A stretch of DNA of 35,499 bases from Paracoccaceae bacterium (GTDB lineage Bacteria > Pseudomonadota > Alphaproteobacteria > Rhodobacterales > Rhodobacteraceae), in assembly GCA_003550665.1 (NCBI GenBank), contig PUKW01000036.1, forward strand, positions 1 to 35,499, given 5' to 3'. The position numbers and the translations under genes were made by a program. This document shows, piece by piece, positions 1 to 8,599 of the stretch (the stretch's first letter is position 1; the number at the start of each line of letters is the position of its first letter). The notes below the pieces were generated by a model that was not told the DNA's origin, ran no database searches, and saw only the letters and a program-made list of their open reading frames with translations.

Positions 1-775
1 ACAGCACCATCGCATTGTCCATCCAGATCGGGAAACCCTCCTGCGGATAGCCATAGGCGAGGTCGGGATTGGCCAGCCGCGCGCGCAGCGTGTCGCCGTT
101 CCAGTAGACCCCGGCGCCGATGTCGCCCTCGGTGTAGCTGTCGATGGTGCCGTAATCGAGCGCGATCCAGTGCTCGCGCGCCGCGGTGAGCGTATCGCGC
201 ACCTCGCGCAGGATGTCGGGATCGTCGGTGCAGCGCTCGCCGCCGGCGTGGTTGACGGCCAGGTGCATCACATCGACCATTTCGGGGACGACATTGATCC
301 GCCCCTGAAGCTCCTCGGGCGGGTCGAAGAAGATGTCGGAGGTGTGGATGTCGCCGTCATATTCGGCGGTGTTGACGATGATCCCCGTCGACCCCCAGGC
401 CCAGGGCACCGAGTATTCGCGCCCCGGATCGAACTCGACGTCGCGCCATTCCTCGGCGATATTGTCGAGGTCGGTGACGATGTCGCGGTCGAGCGGCTGC
501 ACCAGCCCCTCCTCGATCCAGATCGGCACGTAGCTGTTGGAGGGCATCACCACGTCGAAGCCGTGCCCGCCGCGGCGCACCCGGGTGAGCGCGGTGTCGT
601 TGCTGTCGTAATCGGTGATGCTCACCGCGATGCCGGTCTCTTCCTCGAACTTCTCGATCATCTCGGGGCTGGTGTAGTTGCCCCAGTTGTAGATGTTGAG
701 CTCGTCGGCATGGGCGAGCCCGGCCGTGCCCGCGACGGCGGCGGCGAGGGGCAGGATGCGGGTGCTGTATCGCAT
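1..775 (-). CDS. PotD-like polyamine ABC transporter substrate-binding protein, tandem copy (C-terminus outside window)
   Basis: This gene encodes a periplasmic binding protein of a spermidine/putrescine-type ABC importer; it would capture the ligand and deliver it to the permeases encoded upstream. The first 258 codons are present and the 3' end lies beyond the window edge. The start is ATG at 775, with AGGGAGA seven bases upstream. A signal peptide of about 22 residues ends at a LAHA-type site. Polyamine-site motifs typical of E. coli PotD are visible: NWGNY near the mature N-terminus, PWAWG, YWNG and IWMD. By my hand count it is about 79% identical to the next gene over roughly 235 aligned residues, so it is a tandem duplicate, and it is last in the operon. 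The true ligand is unknown; polyamine is inferred from the family. Confidence 0.9.
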   Translation of the reverse strand, partial: MRYSTRILPLAAAVAGTAGLAHADELNIYNWGNYTSPEMIEKFEEETGIAVSITDYDSNDTALTRVRRGGHGFDVVMPSNSYVPIWIEEGLVQPLDRDIVTDLDNIAEEWRDVEFDPGREYSVPWAWGSTGIIVNTAEYDGDIHTSDIFFDPPEELQGRINVVPEMVDVMHLAVNHAGGERCTDDPDILREVRDTLTAAREHWIALDYGTIDSYTEGDIGAGVYWNGDTLRARLANPDLAYGYPQEGFPIWMDNAMVL

Positions 776-794
776 GGCGGTCTCCCTGTTGCGG

Positions 795-821
795 GGCCCG
801 GCGGGGCGTGCCCGCCGGGCC
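795..821 (-). other. GC-rich intercistronic hairpin between the two potD-like genes
   Basis: Perfect 11-base arms (GGCCCGGCGGG at 795-805, CCCGCCGGGCC at 811-821) enclose a 5-base loop. The hairpin lies after the stop of the first potD-like gene and just before the ribosome-binding site of the second. There is no T-run on the minus strand, so it is more likely an mRNA-stabilising or partial attenuating structure than a full terminator. Confidence 0.7.
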
Positions 822-847
822 GTGTGATGCGCGCCTCTGCGGGCGGG

Positions 848-1885
848 TTACTGCATCAGCTCGGTCCAGACCTGGGTGTAGATGTCGTTGACCTCGGACG
901 GGCAGGTGATGCTGAAGCGGCCGGCATCGGCGAGCTCGTCGGGGATGCTGATCTCCGGCGCCTCGACCATCTCCGGGTCCATGTACTCCTCGGCCCCGAC
1001 GATGCCGCTGGCGTAGCGGTGGAAGTTGGAGTTCTCGCCGGCATTCTCGGGCTGCAGCATGAAGTTGATGAACTCCATCGCCTCATCGACGTTCTGCGCG
1101 TCCGACAGCACCATCGCGTTGTCCATCCAGATCGGGAAGCCCTCCTGCGGATAGCCGTAGGCGATGTCCTCGTTCTGCAGCCGCGCGCGCATCGAGGCGC
1201 CGTTCCAGTAGACGCCGGCGCCGATGTCGCCCTCGGCGTAGCCGTCCACAGTGCCGTAATCCATCGCGATCCAGTGCTCGCGCGCGTCGGTCAGCGTGTC
1301 GCGCACCTCGCGCAGGATGTCGGTGTCGCCGGTGCAGGGCTCGCCGCCATGGTAGCGCACCGCGAGATGCATCACGTCGCTCATCTCCGGGATCACGTTG
1401 ACGCGCCCCTGAAGCTCCTCGGGCGGGTCGAGGAAGATGGCCGAGGTATTGACCTCGCCGTCATAATCGGAGGTGTTGACGATCACGCCGGTGGTGCCCC
1501 AGGCCCAGGGGATCGAGTATTCGCGGCCCGGATCGAATTCGGGATCGCGCCACTCCTCCTCGATGTTGTCGAGATCGGTGACGATGTCGGTATCGAGCGG
1601 CTGCACGAGGCCCTCGTCGATCCAGATCGGCAGGTAGCTGTTGGAGGGCACGACGATGTCGTAGCCGTGGCCGCCCTGCCGGATCTGCGCGAGTGCGGTG
1701 TCGTTGCTGTCATAATCCGTCAGCGTGACCTCGATGCCGGTCTCCTCCTCGAACCTCTCGATCACGTCGGGGCTCGTGTAGTTGCCCCAGTTGTAGATGT
1801 TGAGCTCGCCCTCGGCGCTCGCGAGCGCGGTCGAGCCGAGAAGCGCGGCCACGGCGATCGGCAGTGTCGTCGTCTTGTGTTGCAT
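848..1885 (-). CDS. PotD-like polyamine ABC transporter substrate-binding protein
   Basis: This is a complete 345-residue periplasmic solute-binding protein of the PotD/PotF family, the usual length for that family. It has an N-terminal signal peptide ending around ALASA. NWGNY, PWAWG, YWNG and IWMD match the PotD segments that carry the aromatic and Asp ligands to polyamine amines. The start is ATG at 1885 with GGGAG seven bases upstream. It follows the PotC-like permease by 24 bases and precedes a close tandem paralogue, so one importer appears to have two alternative binding proteins. The mature protein is strongly acidic. A conserved pair of cysteines (one after GGEP, one near the C-terminus in ITCPS) could form a disulphide; that is inference. 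Confidence 0.93.
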   Translation of the reverse strand: MQHKTTTLPIAVAALLGSTALASAEGELNIYNWGNYTSPDVIERFEEETGIEVTLTDYDSNDTALAQIRQGGHGYDIVVPSNSYLPIWIDEGLVQPLDTDIVTDLDNIEEEWRDPEFDPGREYSIPWAWGTTGVIVNTSDYDGEVNTSAIFLDPPEELQGRVNVIPEMSDVMHLAVRYHGGEPCTGDTDILREVRDTLTDAREHWIAMDYGTVDGYAEGDIGAGVYWNGASMRARLQNEDIAYGYPQEGFPIWMDNAMVLSDAQNVDEAMEFINFMLQPENAGENSNFHRYASGIVGAEEYMDPEMVEAPEISIPDELADAGRFSITCPSEVNDIYTQVWTELMQ

Positions 1886-1909
1886 GGTTTTCTCCCGGTT
1901 GGTTGAAGG

Positions 1910-2719
1910 TCAGGGACGTTTGCGCGACAGGATGAAGAACAGCACCACCACGACCGCCGACAACAGCAGGAACAGCGTAGCGATGGCGTTCATCTCCGGC
2001 GTCACGGTGCGCCGGATCTGGCCGAGCATATAGGTGGCGAGCGTATCCTGCCCGGCCGATTTCACGAATTCGGTGATCACGACCGTATCGAGCGAGATCA
2101 CGAAGCCCAGCATGAAGCCCGCGAGCACGCCGGGCAACAGAAGCGGCAGCGTGACGTAGCGGAAGGTCTGGAAGTGGTTGGCATAGAGATCGGCAGCCGC
2201 GCGTTCGAGGGTCAGATCCATGGTCTGCAGCCGCGCGCGGATCGGCAGATAGGCGAACGGGATGCAGAACGCCGAATGCGCCGCCACGAGATAGCCCATG
2301 CCGGTGTAGCCGGTCTGCATCTTGATGCCCGCAAAGAAGATCAAGAGCGCCGTGCCGGTGACCACCTCGGGCACCATCAGCGGCTGATTGACGAGCGCGT
2401 AGATCATCGTCTGGCCGGGGAATTTCGGCGTGCGGGTCGTCGCGAGCGCGGCGAGCGTTGCGGCGAAGGTCGCGATCGCCGAGGCCGTCACCGCGAGCCA
2501 GAGCGCGCGGATCGACACCTCGCGCACCTGCGAATTGTCGAACGCCGCCTGGTACCATTGCAGCGAGAACCCCTGCCAGCGCGACATCGACGCCGCCTCG
2601 TTGAACGAAAACACCACCAGCGTCGCGATCGGCACATAGAGCAGCACGAAGGTCAGCACCGCGATGGAGGCGAAACCCGGCAGCGCCGTGATCGAGAAAT
2701 TGCGCCGCGCCCTAGCCAT
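1910..2719 (-). CDS. Polyamine-type ABC transporter permease (PotC-like)
   Basis: This is a 269-residue inner-membrane permease of the PotC branch, with the usual multi-helix hydrophobic profile. The EAA loop that contacts the ATPase is visible around ERAAADLYANHFQTFRYV followed by LPLLLPG. The start at 2719 is preceded by GAGGAG at good spacing, and the first eight bases overlap the end of the PotB-like gene, implying translational coupling. It is the second membrane subunit, between potB and the binding-protein genes. Substrate specificity cannot be read from the permease itself. Confidence 0.92.
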   Translation of the reverse strand: MARARRNFSITALPGFASIAVLTFVLLYVPIATLVVFSFNEAASMSRWQGFSLQWYQAAFDNSQVREVSIRALWLAVTASAIATFAATLAALATTRTPKFPGQTMIYALVNQPLMVPEVVTGTALLIFFAGIKMQTGYTGMGYLVAAHSAFCIPFAYLPIRARLQTMDLTLERAAADLYANHFQTFRYVTLPLLLPGVLAGFMLGFVISLDTVVITEFVKSAGQDTLATYMLGQIRRTVTPEMNAIATLFLLLSAVVVVLFFILSRKRP

Positions 2720-3674
2720 GCCGCTTCTCCTCGTCGCCGCCGATCGTGCGCAGATAGAACACCAGCGCTACCAGCACGATCACCAGAAGCGCCAGCGCCA
2801 GCGCCGCGCCGAGCGGCCAGTTGCGCCCCTGCCCGAACTGAAGCTCGATCAGGTTCGACAGCATCATGTTGCGCCCGCCCCCCAGGAGCCGCGGCGTCAC
2901 GTAGGAGCCGATCGAGGGGATGAAGACGAGGATCGAGCCCGCGATGAAGCCAGGCCGCACCAGCGGGAACACGATCCGGCGCAGCACCTCCCAGCGGCTC
3001 GCATAGAGATCGTAGCCCGCCTCCAGCAGCCGCACATCGAGCTTGTCCATCGCCGCGAAGACCGGCAGCACCATCAGCGGCAGGAACACATAGGCCATGC
3101 CGATGAGGATGGCGAAGTCGGTATACATCATCTGGATCGGGCTGTGGATGATGTTGAGATTCATCAGCAACGAATTGACGACCCCCTGGTTGCGGATCAC
3201 CTCCTGGATCGCGAAGGTGCGGATCACGAGGTTGGTCCAGAACGGGATCGTGATCAGCAACAGCCAGATCTCGCGCTGCCCCGGCGGGCGCGTGGAGATG
3301 AACCAGGCCGTCGGAAAGCCGAGTATGGCGCAGATCACCGTGGTCTGAAAGGCGAGGCTCACCGAGCGCCAGAACACCGACAGGTGGCTCCAGTTGAGCG
3401 TCACCTCGTCGGGATCGAAGATGTCGCGGCGAAAGAACACCTGAAACCAGGCCCGCCCGGAAATCTCCCAGACCACGCCGCCATATTCCGCCGGCGTGAG
3501 GATCGAATAGACCACCACGATCAGGAGCGGCCCGGAGGCCGCGAAGATGAGGATCAGGAGCGCCGGCAGGCTGAGCAGCCATTTCCAGAAATTGCGCTCG
3601 CGCTCGGCGGCGAGGGGGGGCTCGGCGGCGTCCGGCTGCGCGCCCTGCCCGGCGATATGCTGCGTCACGGCCAT
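2712..3674 (-). CDS. Polyamine-type ABC transporter permease (PotB-like)
   Basis: This is a 320-residue inner-membrane permease of the PotB branch. A charged cytoplasmic N-terminus of about 30 residues leads to a first helix (WLLSLPALLILIFAASGPLL). The EAA loop is LLEAGYDLYASRWEVLRRI followed by VFPLVRPG. A characteristic extended periplasmic segment follows the first helix. The start is ATG at 3674, with a GAGG-type ribosome site lying within the last codons of the ATPase gene. It sits 4 bases after potA and overlaps potC by 8 bases. Confidence 0.92.
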   Translation of the reverse strand: MAVTQHIAGQGAQPDAAEPPLAAERERNFWKWLLSLPALLILIFAASGPLLIVVVYSILTPAEYGGVVWEISGRAWFQVFFRRDIFDPDEVTLNWSHLSVFWRSVSLAFQTTVICAILGFPTAWFISTRPPGQREIWLLLITIPFWTNLVIRTFAIQEVIRNQGVVNSLLMNLNIIHSPIQMMYTDFAILIGMAYVFLPLMVLPVFAAMDKLDVRLLEAGYDLYASRWEVLRRIVFPLVRPGFIAGSILVFIPSIGSYVTPRLLGGGRNMMLSNLIELQFGQGRNWPLGAALALALLVIVLVALVFYLRTIGGDEEKRHG

Positions 3675-3678
3675 CGCC

Positions 3679-4794
3679 TCAGTTCCTCAGCACCTGGATG
3701 CCGCCCTCGGCGACGCGCACGCCGACGCGGCTGCCTTCGGGCAGTGCAACGGCTCCGGCGCCCGTGTTCTGCCGGCGCAGGGTGAAGCGCGACTCGCCGG
3801 GCAGGCGCAGATGCACATGCGTGTCGGTGCCGAAGAACACCGCATCCTCCACCGTGCCCTCGAAATCGGCCGCCTCGTCGGTGATGCTGGCATGCTCGGG
3901 CCGGATCACGATCGTCACATTGGTGCCCGCGCTCGGCGACAGCCCCTCGGGCAGCGAGGCGCGGCGGGTGCCGCCGCCCGGCAGCCGCACATCCGCCGCC
4001 CGGCCGTTGACCGCCACGATCTCGACATCGAGGAAATTGGTATCGCCGATGAAATCGGCCACAAAACGCTCGGCGGGATGGTTGTAGATGTCGGCCGGGC
4101 TGCCTGATTGCAGGATCCGCCCGCCCGACATCACCGCGATGCGGTCCGACATGGTCAGCGCCTCGTGCTGGTCATGGGTGACGAAGACGAAGGTGATGCC
4201 CGTCTCGGTCTGCAGCCGCTTGAGCTCGGACTGCATCTCCTTGCGCAGCTTGAGATCGAGCGCCGAGAGCGGCTCGTCGAGCAGCAGCACCCGCGGCTGC
4301 GGCGCGAGCGCGCGCGCCAGAGCGACGCGCTGCTGCTGGCCGCCCGAGATCTCGGAGGGCTTGCGCGCCGCCATCGCCTCCATGCGCACCAGCTCGAGCA
4401 TCCGCCCGGTCGTCTCGCGCACCACGGCGGCGGACTTGCCGAGCATGCGCAGGCCGAAGCCGATATTGTCGGCTACGGTCATGTGCGGAAACAGCGCGTA
4501 GTTCTGAAACACCGTGTTGACCGGGCGCGCATTGGGGCCGAGCCCGGCGACCTGGCGGCCATTGATGATCACCTCGCCGGCGCTGGGTTGCTCGAAGCCG
4601 GCGATGAGGCGCAGCAGCGTGGTCTTGCCGCAGCCCGAGGGGCCCAGAAGCGTGAAGAACTCGCCGCTGCGGATCCCGATCGTGACCTCATCGAGCGCAC
4701 GGAACGCCGCATCGCCCTGCCAGAAAACCTTGCTCAGGCGCTTGATCTCGATCTCGTTGGTGGCGGATGCGGCCCGCCCGGTGGTGTCGGCCAA
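3679..4794 (-). CDS. Polyamine-type ABC transporter ATP-binding protein (PotA-like)
   Basis: This is the ATPase subunit powering the importer. Walker A ([10 protein letters not shown]), the Q-loop ([12 protein letters not shown]), the signature ([14 protein letters not shown]), Walker B (LLLDEP) and the switch His ([16 protein letters not shown]) are all intact. The C-terminal third is a TOBE-type regulatory domain. The frame stays open to 4860 and has no ATG near its beginning. I chose TTG at 4794 because AGGGAGA lies six bases upstream, the same Shine-Dalgarno type as in the neighbouring potD-like gene; this gives 371 residues, normal for PotA. Upstream GTG or TTG codons up to 4860 lack a good ribosome site but cannot be excluded. 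It is first in the five-gene importer operon and may be cotranscribed with the amidohydrolase gene 78 bases upstream. Confidence 0.9.
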   Translation of the reverse strand: MADTTGRAASATNEIEIKRLSKVFWQGDAAFRALDEVTIGIRSGEFFTLLGPSGCGKTTLLRLIAGFEQPSAGEVIINGRQVAGLGPNARPVNTVFQNYALFPHMTVADNIGFGLRMLGKSAAVVRETTGRMLELVRMEAMAARKPSEISGGQQQRVALARALAPQPRVLLLDEPLSALDLKLRKEMQSELKRLQTETGITFVFVTHDQHEALTMSDRIAVMSGGRILQSGSPADIYNHPAERFVADFIGDTNFLDVEIVAVNGRAADVRLPGGGTRRASLPEGLSPSAGTNVTIVIRPEHASITDEAADFEGTVEDAVFFGTDTHVHLRLPGESRFTLRRQNTGAGAVALPEGSRVGVRVAEGGIQVLRN

Positions 4795-4872
4795 AGAGGA
4801 TCTCCCTGTCGCGGCGCTCGTGTCGGTCACAGTTTTGATCAAATCCCGCACCAAAGGCAAAACCTTTTCGCA

Positions 4873-6546
4873 TCACTTCGGCGCGTCGGCATGCGTGATC
4901 CGCCCGCCGCATATCGTGTACGCGATGCCGAGCGCCGCGACCTCGTCGCTGGGCACCGCCTCGATATCGCCGTCCACAACCACGATATCCGCGAGATACC
5001 CGGCGCGCAGCATCCCCTTGCGGTCATCGGTATGCTCGGCATGGGCGCCGCCCGATGTGTAGGCCGCGAGCACCTCGCGCAGCGCGAGCCGCTCATCCGC
5101 GCAGCTGTCGTCATAGGGCCGGCGCGTGCGCGCGGCCTGGATGCCGCGCAGCGGGTTTATGTCCGCCACCGGCCAATCCGACGCGAAGGCCAGCGCCGCG
5201 CCCGCATCGCGAAGCCGCCGGCAGGGGAAGGCGTCGCGCCAGCGATCGCGCCCGATCTTGCTCAGCGCGGGCTCGGTCGGAAAATCCATCGCGCCGGGCA
5301 CGTGACAGGGCTGGATCGACGCGACGACGCCCAGCTTTGCGAAACGCGCCACGTCGTCGGGGCGAATGAGCTCGATATGCTCGATTCGGTGGCGCGCATC
5401 ACGCGCGCCATTGGCCGCCCGCGCGGCGGCGTAGCCATCGAGCACGCGACGCACCGCGCCGTCGCCGATGGCGTGCACAGCGATCTGCAGACCGCGCCGG
5501 TCGGCCTCGGTCGCGATGGCGGCGAAGCGGTCCGTTTCAAAGAGCGGCTCGCCGCGCCAGCCGGGCTGATCGGGGTAGTCATCGACCATGACGGCCGTGC
5601 CGCTGTCGATGACGCCGTCCATGAACAGCTTGACAAAACCCGAGGCGAGCCAGTCATCATCGAAGTCGCGCCGCATCGCGCTCGCCTGCTCGAGTTCGGC
5701 GATCTCGCGGAAATTGCGGAAATGGAACGGCACCCGCACGCGCGCATCGAGCCGCCCCTCGGCGCGCAGCTCGGCCAGAAGCTCGAGCGTGTAGCGGTTG
5801 CCGTCCATCGTCACGAGCGAGGTGAAGCCGTGGCGCGTGCAATGCGCGATCCCGCGCGCGAGAATCTCGCGGTCGCGCGCGCGCTCGGCGGGGCCCGGCG
5901 GCGGATCGGGCTCGTCGCCGGTCGAGAGGCCGAGCGTCACGCGCTCCTCCCCGCCCAGCGCCTGGATCGGTGCGAAGGCCTCGAATTCGCGCAGCTCACC
6001 GGCGGCAAGCCCGTCATCGCCCATCACGATCTCGTTGCCAGGGCCCAGCGCGCGGCCCTCGAGCAGCCCGGCCGCCCGCAGCGCCGCGGTGTTGGCCCAG
6101 GCGGTATGGTGATCGGCGGCGAACATCGCGAAGGGCCGGTCCGGGCACACCGCGTCGAGATCGTGACGCGTCGCCGGTCGGCCGAGCAGCTCGTAATCGG
6201 CCCCCTGCGCCATCAGGATCGGCGCGTCGGGATGCGCGGCGGCATAGTCACGCACGGCCACCGCCAGCTCCTCTGCCCCGCTCACCCCGAGCAGCTGCAG
6301 ATGCGCCAGCTCGGCGCCGCCGGGAAACAGATGCATGTGACTTTCGATGAAACCGGGCAGCACCGTGGCGCCGCGCGCGTCGATCTCGGTCGCGCCCGGG
6401 GCGGCCATCGCGGCGATGGCGGCCCCGCTGCCGACCGCGAGGATGCGCTCGCCGGCCAGTGCGACGGCTTCGGCCTCCGGCGCGGCGGGATCCATCGTCA
6501 GCACACGCGCGTTCAAGATGATGGTGTCGGCCTGGGTGGCGGGCAT
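4873..6546 (-). CDS. Amidohydrolase family protein (YtcJ-like)
   Basis: This is a 557-residue metal-dependent hydrolase of the amidohydrolase superfamily, YtcJ/amidohydrolase-3 type. An N-terminal beta-sandwich portion (TIILNARVLTMD) leads to the metal motif GFIESHMH (H70 and H72). Further conserved segments are ADHHTAW, the HAIGDGAV segment carrying a metal-ligand His, RIEHIE and FASDWPV with the catalytic Asp. The start is ATG at 6546, preceded by AGGAGGA with ideal spacing; the open frame continues upstream but has no comparable ribosome site. There is no signal peptide, so the protein is probably cytoplasmic. Substrates of this family are diverse N-substituted amides or cyclic ureides. 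Its place directly upstream of the importer genes suggests it may process an imported amine or amide compound, which is inference. Confidence 0.9.
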   Translation of the reverse strand: MPATQADTIILNARVLTMDPAAPEAEAVALAGERILAVGSGAAIAAMAAPGATEIDARGATVLPGFIESHMHLFPGGAELAHLQLLGVSGAEELAVAVRDYAAAHPDAPILMAQGADYELLGRPATRHDLDAVCPDRPFAMFAADHHTAWANTAALRAAGLLEGRALGPGNEIVMGDDGLAAGELREFEAFAPIQALGGEERVTLGLSTGDEPDPPPGPAERARDREILARGIAHCTRHGFTSLVTMDGNRYTLELLAELRAEGRLDARVRVPFHFRNFREIAELEQASAMRRDFDDDWLASGFVKLFMDGVIDSGTAVMVDDYPDQPGWRGEPLFETDRFAAIATEADRRGLQIAVHAIGDGAVRRVLDGYAAARAANGARDARHRIEHIELIRPDDVARFAKLGVVASIQPCHVPGAMDFPTEPALSKIGRDRWRDAFPCRRLRDAGAALAFASDWPVADINPLRGIQAARTRRPYDDSCADERLALREVLAAYTSGGAHAEHTDDRKGMLRAGYLADIVVVDGDIEAVPSDEVAALGIAYTICGGRITHADAPK

Positions 6547-6611
6547 CGCGGTCCTCCTGATCGGCGGACGGTAGCGGCGCCCCGGCGCCGCCGCAAGCCG
6601 CGCCAGCATGC

Positions 6612-6636
6612 AAAAAGGCCCCCGAAGGGGCCTTTC
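6612..6636 (-). terminator. Rho-independent terminator of the cspA-type gene
   Basis: On the minus strand the stem AAAGGCCCC / GGGGCCTTT encloses a TTCG loop and is followed by T residues. C(UUCG)G is an exceptionally stable tetraloop. It lies 30 bases after the cold-shock gene stop and before the amidohydrolase start, so it should separate the two transcripts. Confidence 0.9.
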
Positions 6637-6666
6637 CACTGTGCATCAAGGCAACCGGCGCGCGGC

Positions 6667-6873
6667 TCAGAGCGCCTGGATGTTCGCCGCGCTCTCGCGG
6701 CCGTCACGGCCGGCCTGGAGGTCGAAGCTGACCTTCTGGTTGTCGGCCAGGCCGGTCATTCCCGCGCGCTCGACGGCCGAGATGTGCACGAAAACGTCCT
6801 TGCCGCCGCCATCGGGCGCGATGAAGCCATAGCCTTTAGTGGTATTGAACCATTTCACGGTGCCGGTGGGCAT
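6667..6873 (-). CDS. Cold-shock protein, CspA family
   Basis: This is a 68-residue single cold-shock-domain protein that binds single-stranded RNA/DNA. RNP1 (KGYGFIA) and RNP2 (VFVHI) are intact, and the N-terminus [14 protein letters not shown] is canonical. ATG at 6873 follows a strong AGAGGAG site. The roughly 160-base space up to the nicO stop could hold a long 5' leader, as is common for csp genes. The leader contains a GGAAGAC repeat. A strong terminator follows the gene, so it is probably monocistronic. Confidence 0.97.
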   Translation of the reverse strand: MPTGTVKWFNTTKGYGFIAPDGGGKDVFVHISAVERAGMTGLADNQKVSFDLQAGRDGRESAANIQAL

Positions 6874-6929
6874 GCCGCGTCTCCTCTTTCAGTTTTCCCG
6901 CCACACCATTGCGCGGGCCGTGCAGCCAG

Positions 6930-6969
6930 GTCTTCCAAGTCTTCCGGCTGCCTGCTGAAAACAGGAGGC
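6930..6969 (-). other. Direct repeat and imperfect hairpin in the csp leader / nicO downstream region
   Basis: GTCTTCC occurs twice (6930-6936 and 6939-6945) with a 9-base period. Next to it, GCCTGCTG / CAGGAGGC (6950-6957 and 6962-6969) can form a stem with one mismatch and an AAAA loop. The hairpin could mark the end of the nicO transcript or belong to the cold-shock mRNA leader. No T-run is present, so a terminator role is weakly supported. Confidence 0.35.
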
Positions 6970-7035
6970 GGTCGTAAGAAGTCGGTTGTCACCCTGGAAA
7001 GATGCCAGAATCATCGCGAATTGCAAGAGCATTCC

Positions 7036-7926
7036 TCAGAGCCACTGCATGAGGATCTGCCAGGAGACCACCGCCACGAGCGCCCCTGCAACGAGTTCGA
7101 GCGCGGGAATCACCGCCCGGGCGCGCGCGATCGGCCCACTCCAGACCAGCGCCCCGTCGCGCGCGGAGACCGCGAGCAAAGCCACCGCGACGGTCACGCT
7201 CGCCGTGCCGAGCCCCATCGCATAGGCCCCCGCGATCCCCGCCGCCTCGATCCCCATGCGCCATGTCAGGATCAGCAGGAACAGCGCCCCGGTGCAGGGG
7301 CGAATCGCGATGCTGCCGATCAGCAGCGCCGAGTCGCGCCAGCCGCGCAGCTTCGACACCTGCTCCGCACTCGGGCCGTGACTGTGCCCCTTGCAGCCGC
7401 ACCCCGCGCCATGCGGCTGCGCGGCCGGGCGCCATTGCCGCAGCACGTTTCGAAGCCCGCGCAGCGCAAGGTAGACGCCCACGAGCCCGATCGCCGCATA
7501 GCTCACCGGGGTCAGGATCTCGTCTCCCGCCCCCACGAGCTGCTCGCGGCTCCAGCCGAGCACGAGCACCCCGGCATAGACCAGCACGACGGCCGTCGTC
7601 GCCTGGGCAAGGCTCGCGGCGAGCGCGATCCCGGCGAGCCGCCCGGCGCGCACGCCGCTGCCCGCACCGTAACCGCCGATCAGGATCTTGCCATGGCCCG
7701 GACCGACCGCATGGAAGAACCCGTAGGCAAAGGTGATCCCCATCAGCGTGGCAAGCGCGCCCGGTTCGCCCGCGCGCAGGCTGCGCAACGCACCCGCCAT
7801 CGCGTTCTGGAAGTCGCGCTGGCCCTCGATTGCCCAGCGCGCGATCCCGTCGAGCCCGCCCTGCAACCACATCACCGCGAGCGCGAGTGCAGCGGCGAGC
7901 GCGGCGGTCAGGATGACCCGTTGCAT
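7036..7926 (-). CDS. NicO/RcnA-family nickel-cobalt transporter
   Basis: This is a 296-residue polytopic membrane protein of the NicO family. The family signature HAVGPGHGK is at residues 72-80 in an early helix. A Cys/His-rich loop follows (QPHGAGCGCKGHSHG), a likely metal-binding cytoplasmic segment. The second conserved half includes SIAIRPCTGALFLL. Members move Ni2+ or Co2+, often outward, but some sit in uptake or other metal loci. The start at 7926 overlaps the DUF1007 gene by 19 bases, and the two families regularly occur together. The exact metal and direction cannot be read from the sequence. Confidence 0.88.
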   Translation of the reverse strand: MQRVILTAALAAALALAVMWLQGGLDGIARWAIEGQRDFQNAMAGALRSLRAGEPGALATLMGITFAYGFFHAVGPGHGKILIGGYGAGSGVRAGRLAGIALAASLAQATTAVVLVYAGVLVLGWSREQLVGAGDEILTPVSYAAIGLVGVYLALRGLRNVLRQWRPAAQPHGAGCGCKGHSHGPSAEQVSKLRGWRDSALLIGSIAIRPCTGALFLLILTWRMGIEAAGIAGAYAMGLGTASVTVAVALLAVSARDGALVWSGPIARARAVIPALELVAGALVAVVSWQILMQWL

Positions 7927-8576
7927 GCGATACGCACCTCTTCGGCAAAGGCGTCGCCGACCTCCGGAAACTCGGCCTCGATGTCGGCCATGTCCGCGCC
8001 GTCGGCGATCATTTCGTCGAGCTTGTCCTGCAGCATCGCTTCGGCAGCGTCCCGGTCGGGCACGTCGATCCGCGCGGTGCAGTCGTCGCGCCCGGCGATC
8101 TCCGGATCGAACGCGACCCTGTATTCGGTGTAGTAGGTCGGGTCATACACCTCGAAGACGATCTCGCCGATGTCGGGATCGACGCCGTTTTCGATCTCGC
8201 GGCGATGCGTGGTGGTGATGCGCCCGTCGGTAAAGTCCGCGGTCCAGTCCTGCGGCCCGCTCAATTCCAGCGGCGTCCCGTCCGCGAAGCCGAAGAGATC
8301 TCCCTCATAGCCGTCAACCCAGTTCATGTCGAAGCCGGAAAGCTCCTCGCGCTCGCTGTCGTCGATTTCACCCGTATAGTCCTGATCGAGCCCGAGATCG
8401 TCGATCACCAGCATCGAGTAGAAATCATCATAGACCCAGGTCACCTTCACCTGCGCGAGCTGTCCGTCGTCATCGAAGTGCAGCTCGAGCCCGGCATCGA
8501 TGAAGATGTGCGGATGCGCCTGCGCCGCCGTCGCACCCAGACAGGGCAGCGTCGCCACCAGTATTACACGCAGCAT
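7908..8576 (-). CDS. DUF1007 family periplasmic protein, partner of NicO transporter
   Basis: This 222-residue protein has a signal peptide (LVATLPCLGATAAQA). The mature N-terminus then begins with HPHIFIDA, the His-Pro-His hallmark of DUF1007 proteins, which are annotated as periplasmic components of metal transport systems. The mature chain is very acidic (runs such as DDDG, DDLGLDQDYTGEIDD). It lies directly upstream of, and overlaps, the NicO gene. A role in periplasmic metal binding for NicO is inferred from genomic pairing, not shown. The ATG at 8576 has its Shine-Dalgarno sequence inside a small hairpin. Confidence 0.88.
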   Translation of the reverse strand: MLRVILVATLPCLGATAAQAHPHIFIDAGLELHFDDDGQLAQVKVTWVYDDFYSMLVIDDLGLDQDYTGEIDDSEREELSGFDMNWVDGYEGDLFGFADGTPLELSGPQDWTADFTDGRITTTHRREIENGVDPDIGEIVFEVYDPTYYTEYRVAFDPEIAGRDDCTARIDVPDRDAAEAMLQDKLDEMIADGADMADIEAEFPEVGDAFAEEVRIACNGSS

Positions 8577-8583
8577 GAATCAC

Positions 8584-8599
8584 GGCTCCTTTCGGAGCC
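8584..8599 (-). promoter_or_regulatory. GAAA-loop hairpin occluding the DUF1007 ribosome-binding site
   Basis: On the minus strand GGCTCC-GAAA-GGAGCC forms a 6-bp stem capped by a GNRA tetraloop. The GGAG core of the Shine-Dalgarno sequence lies in the 3' arm, seven bases before the ATG. It could limit translation initiation or act as a thermosensor. It could also be the weak terminator of the methyltransferase gene, whose stop is 30 bases away. Confidence 0.55.

Noticed and set aside
1-1885. Mobile-element-mediated duplication of the potD-like gene
   Set aside because: No transposase, terminal inverted repeats or target-site duplication are visible. Simple tandem duplication explains the pattern.
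170-1906. 578-codon open frame on the plus strand
   Set aside because: It is antisense to both potD-like genes. Its internal repetition simply reflects the tandem duplication on the other strand.
4108-8133. 1341-codon open frame on the plus strand
   Set aside because: It lies antisense to potA, the amidohydrolase, cspA, nicO and DUF1007 genes, all with clear motifs. Its translation is low-complexity and rich in Arg, His and Ala, typical of GC-rich shadow frames.
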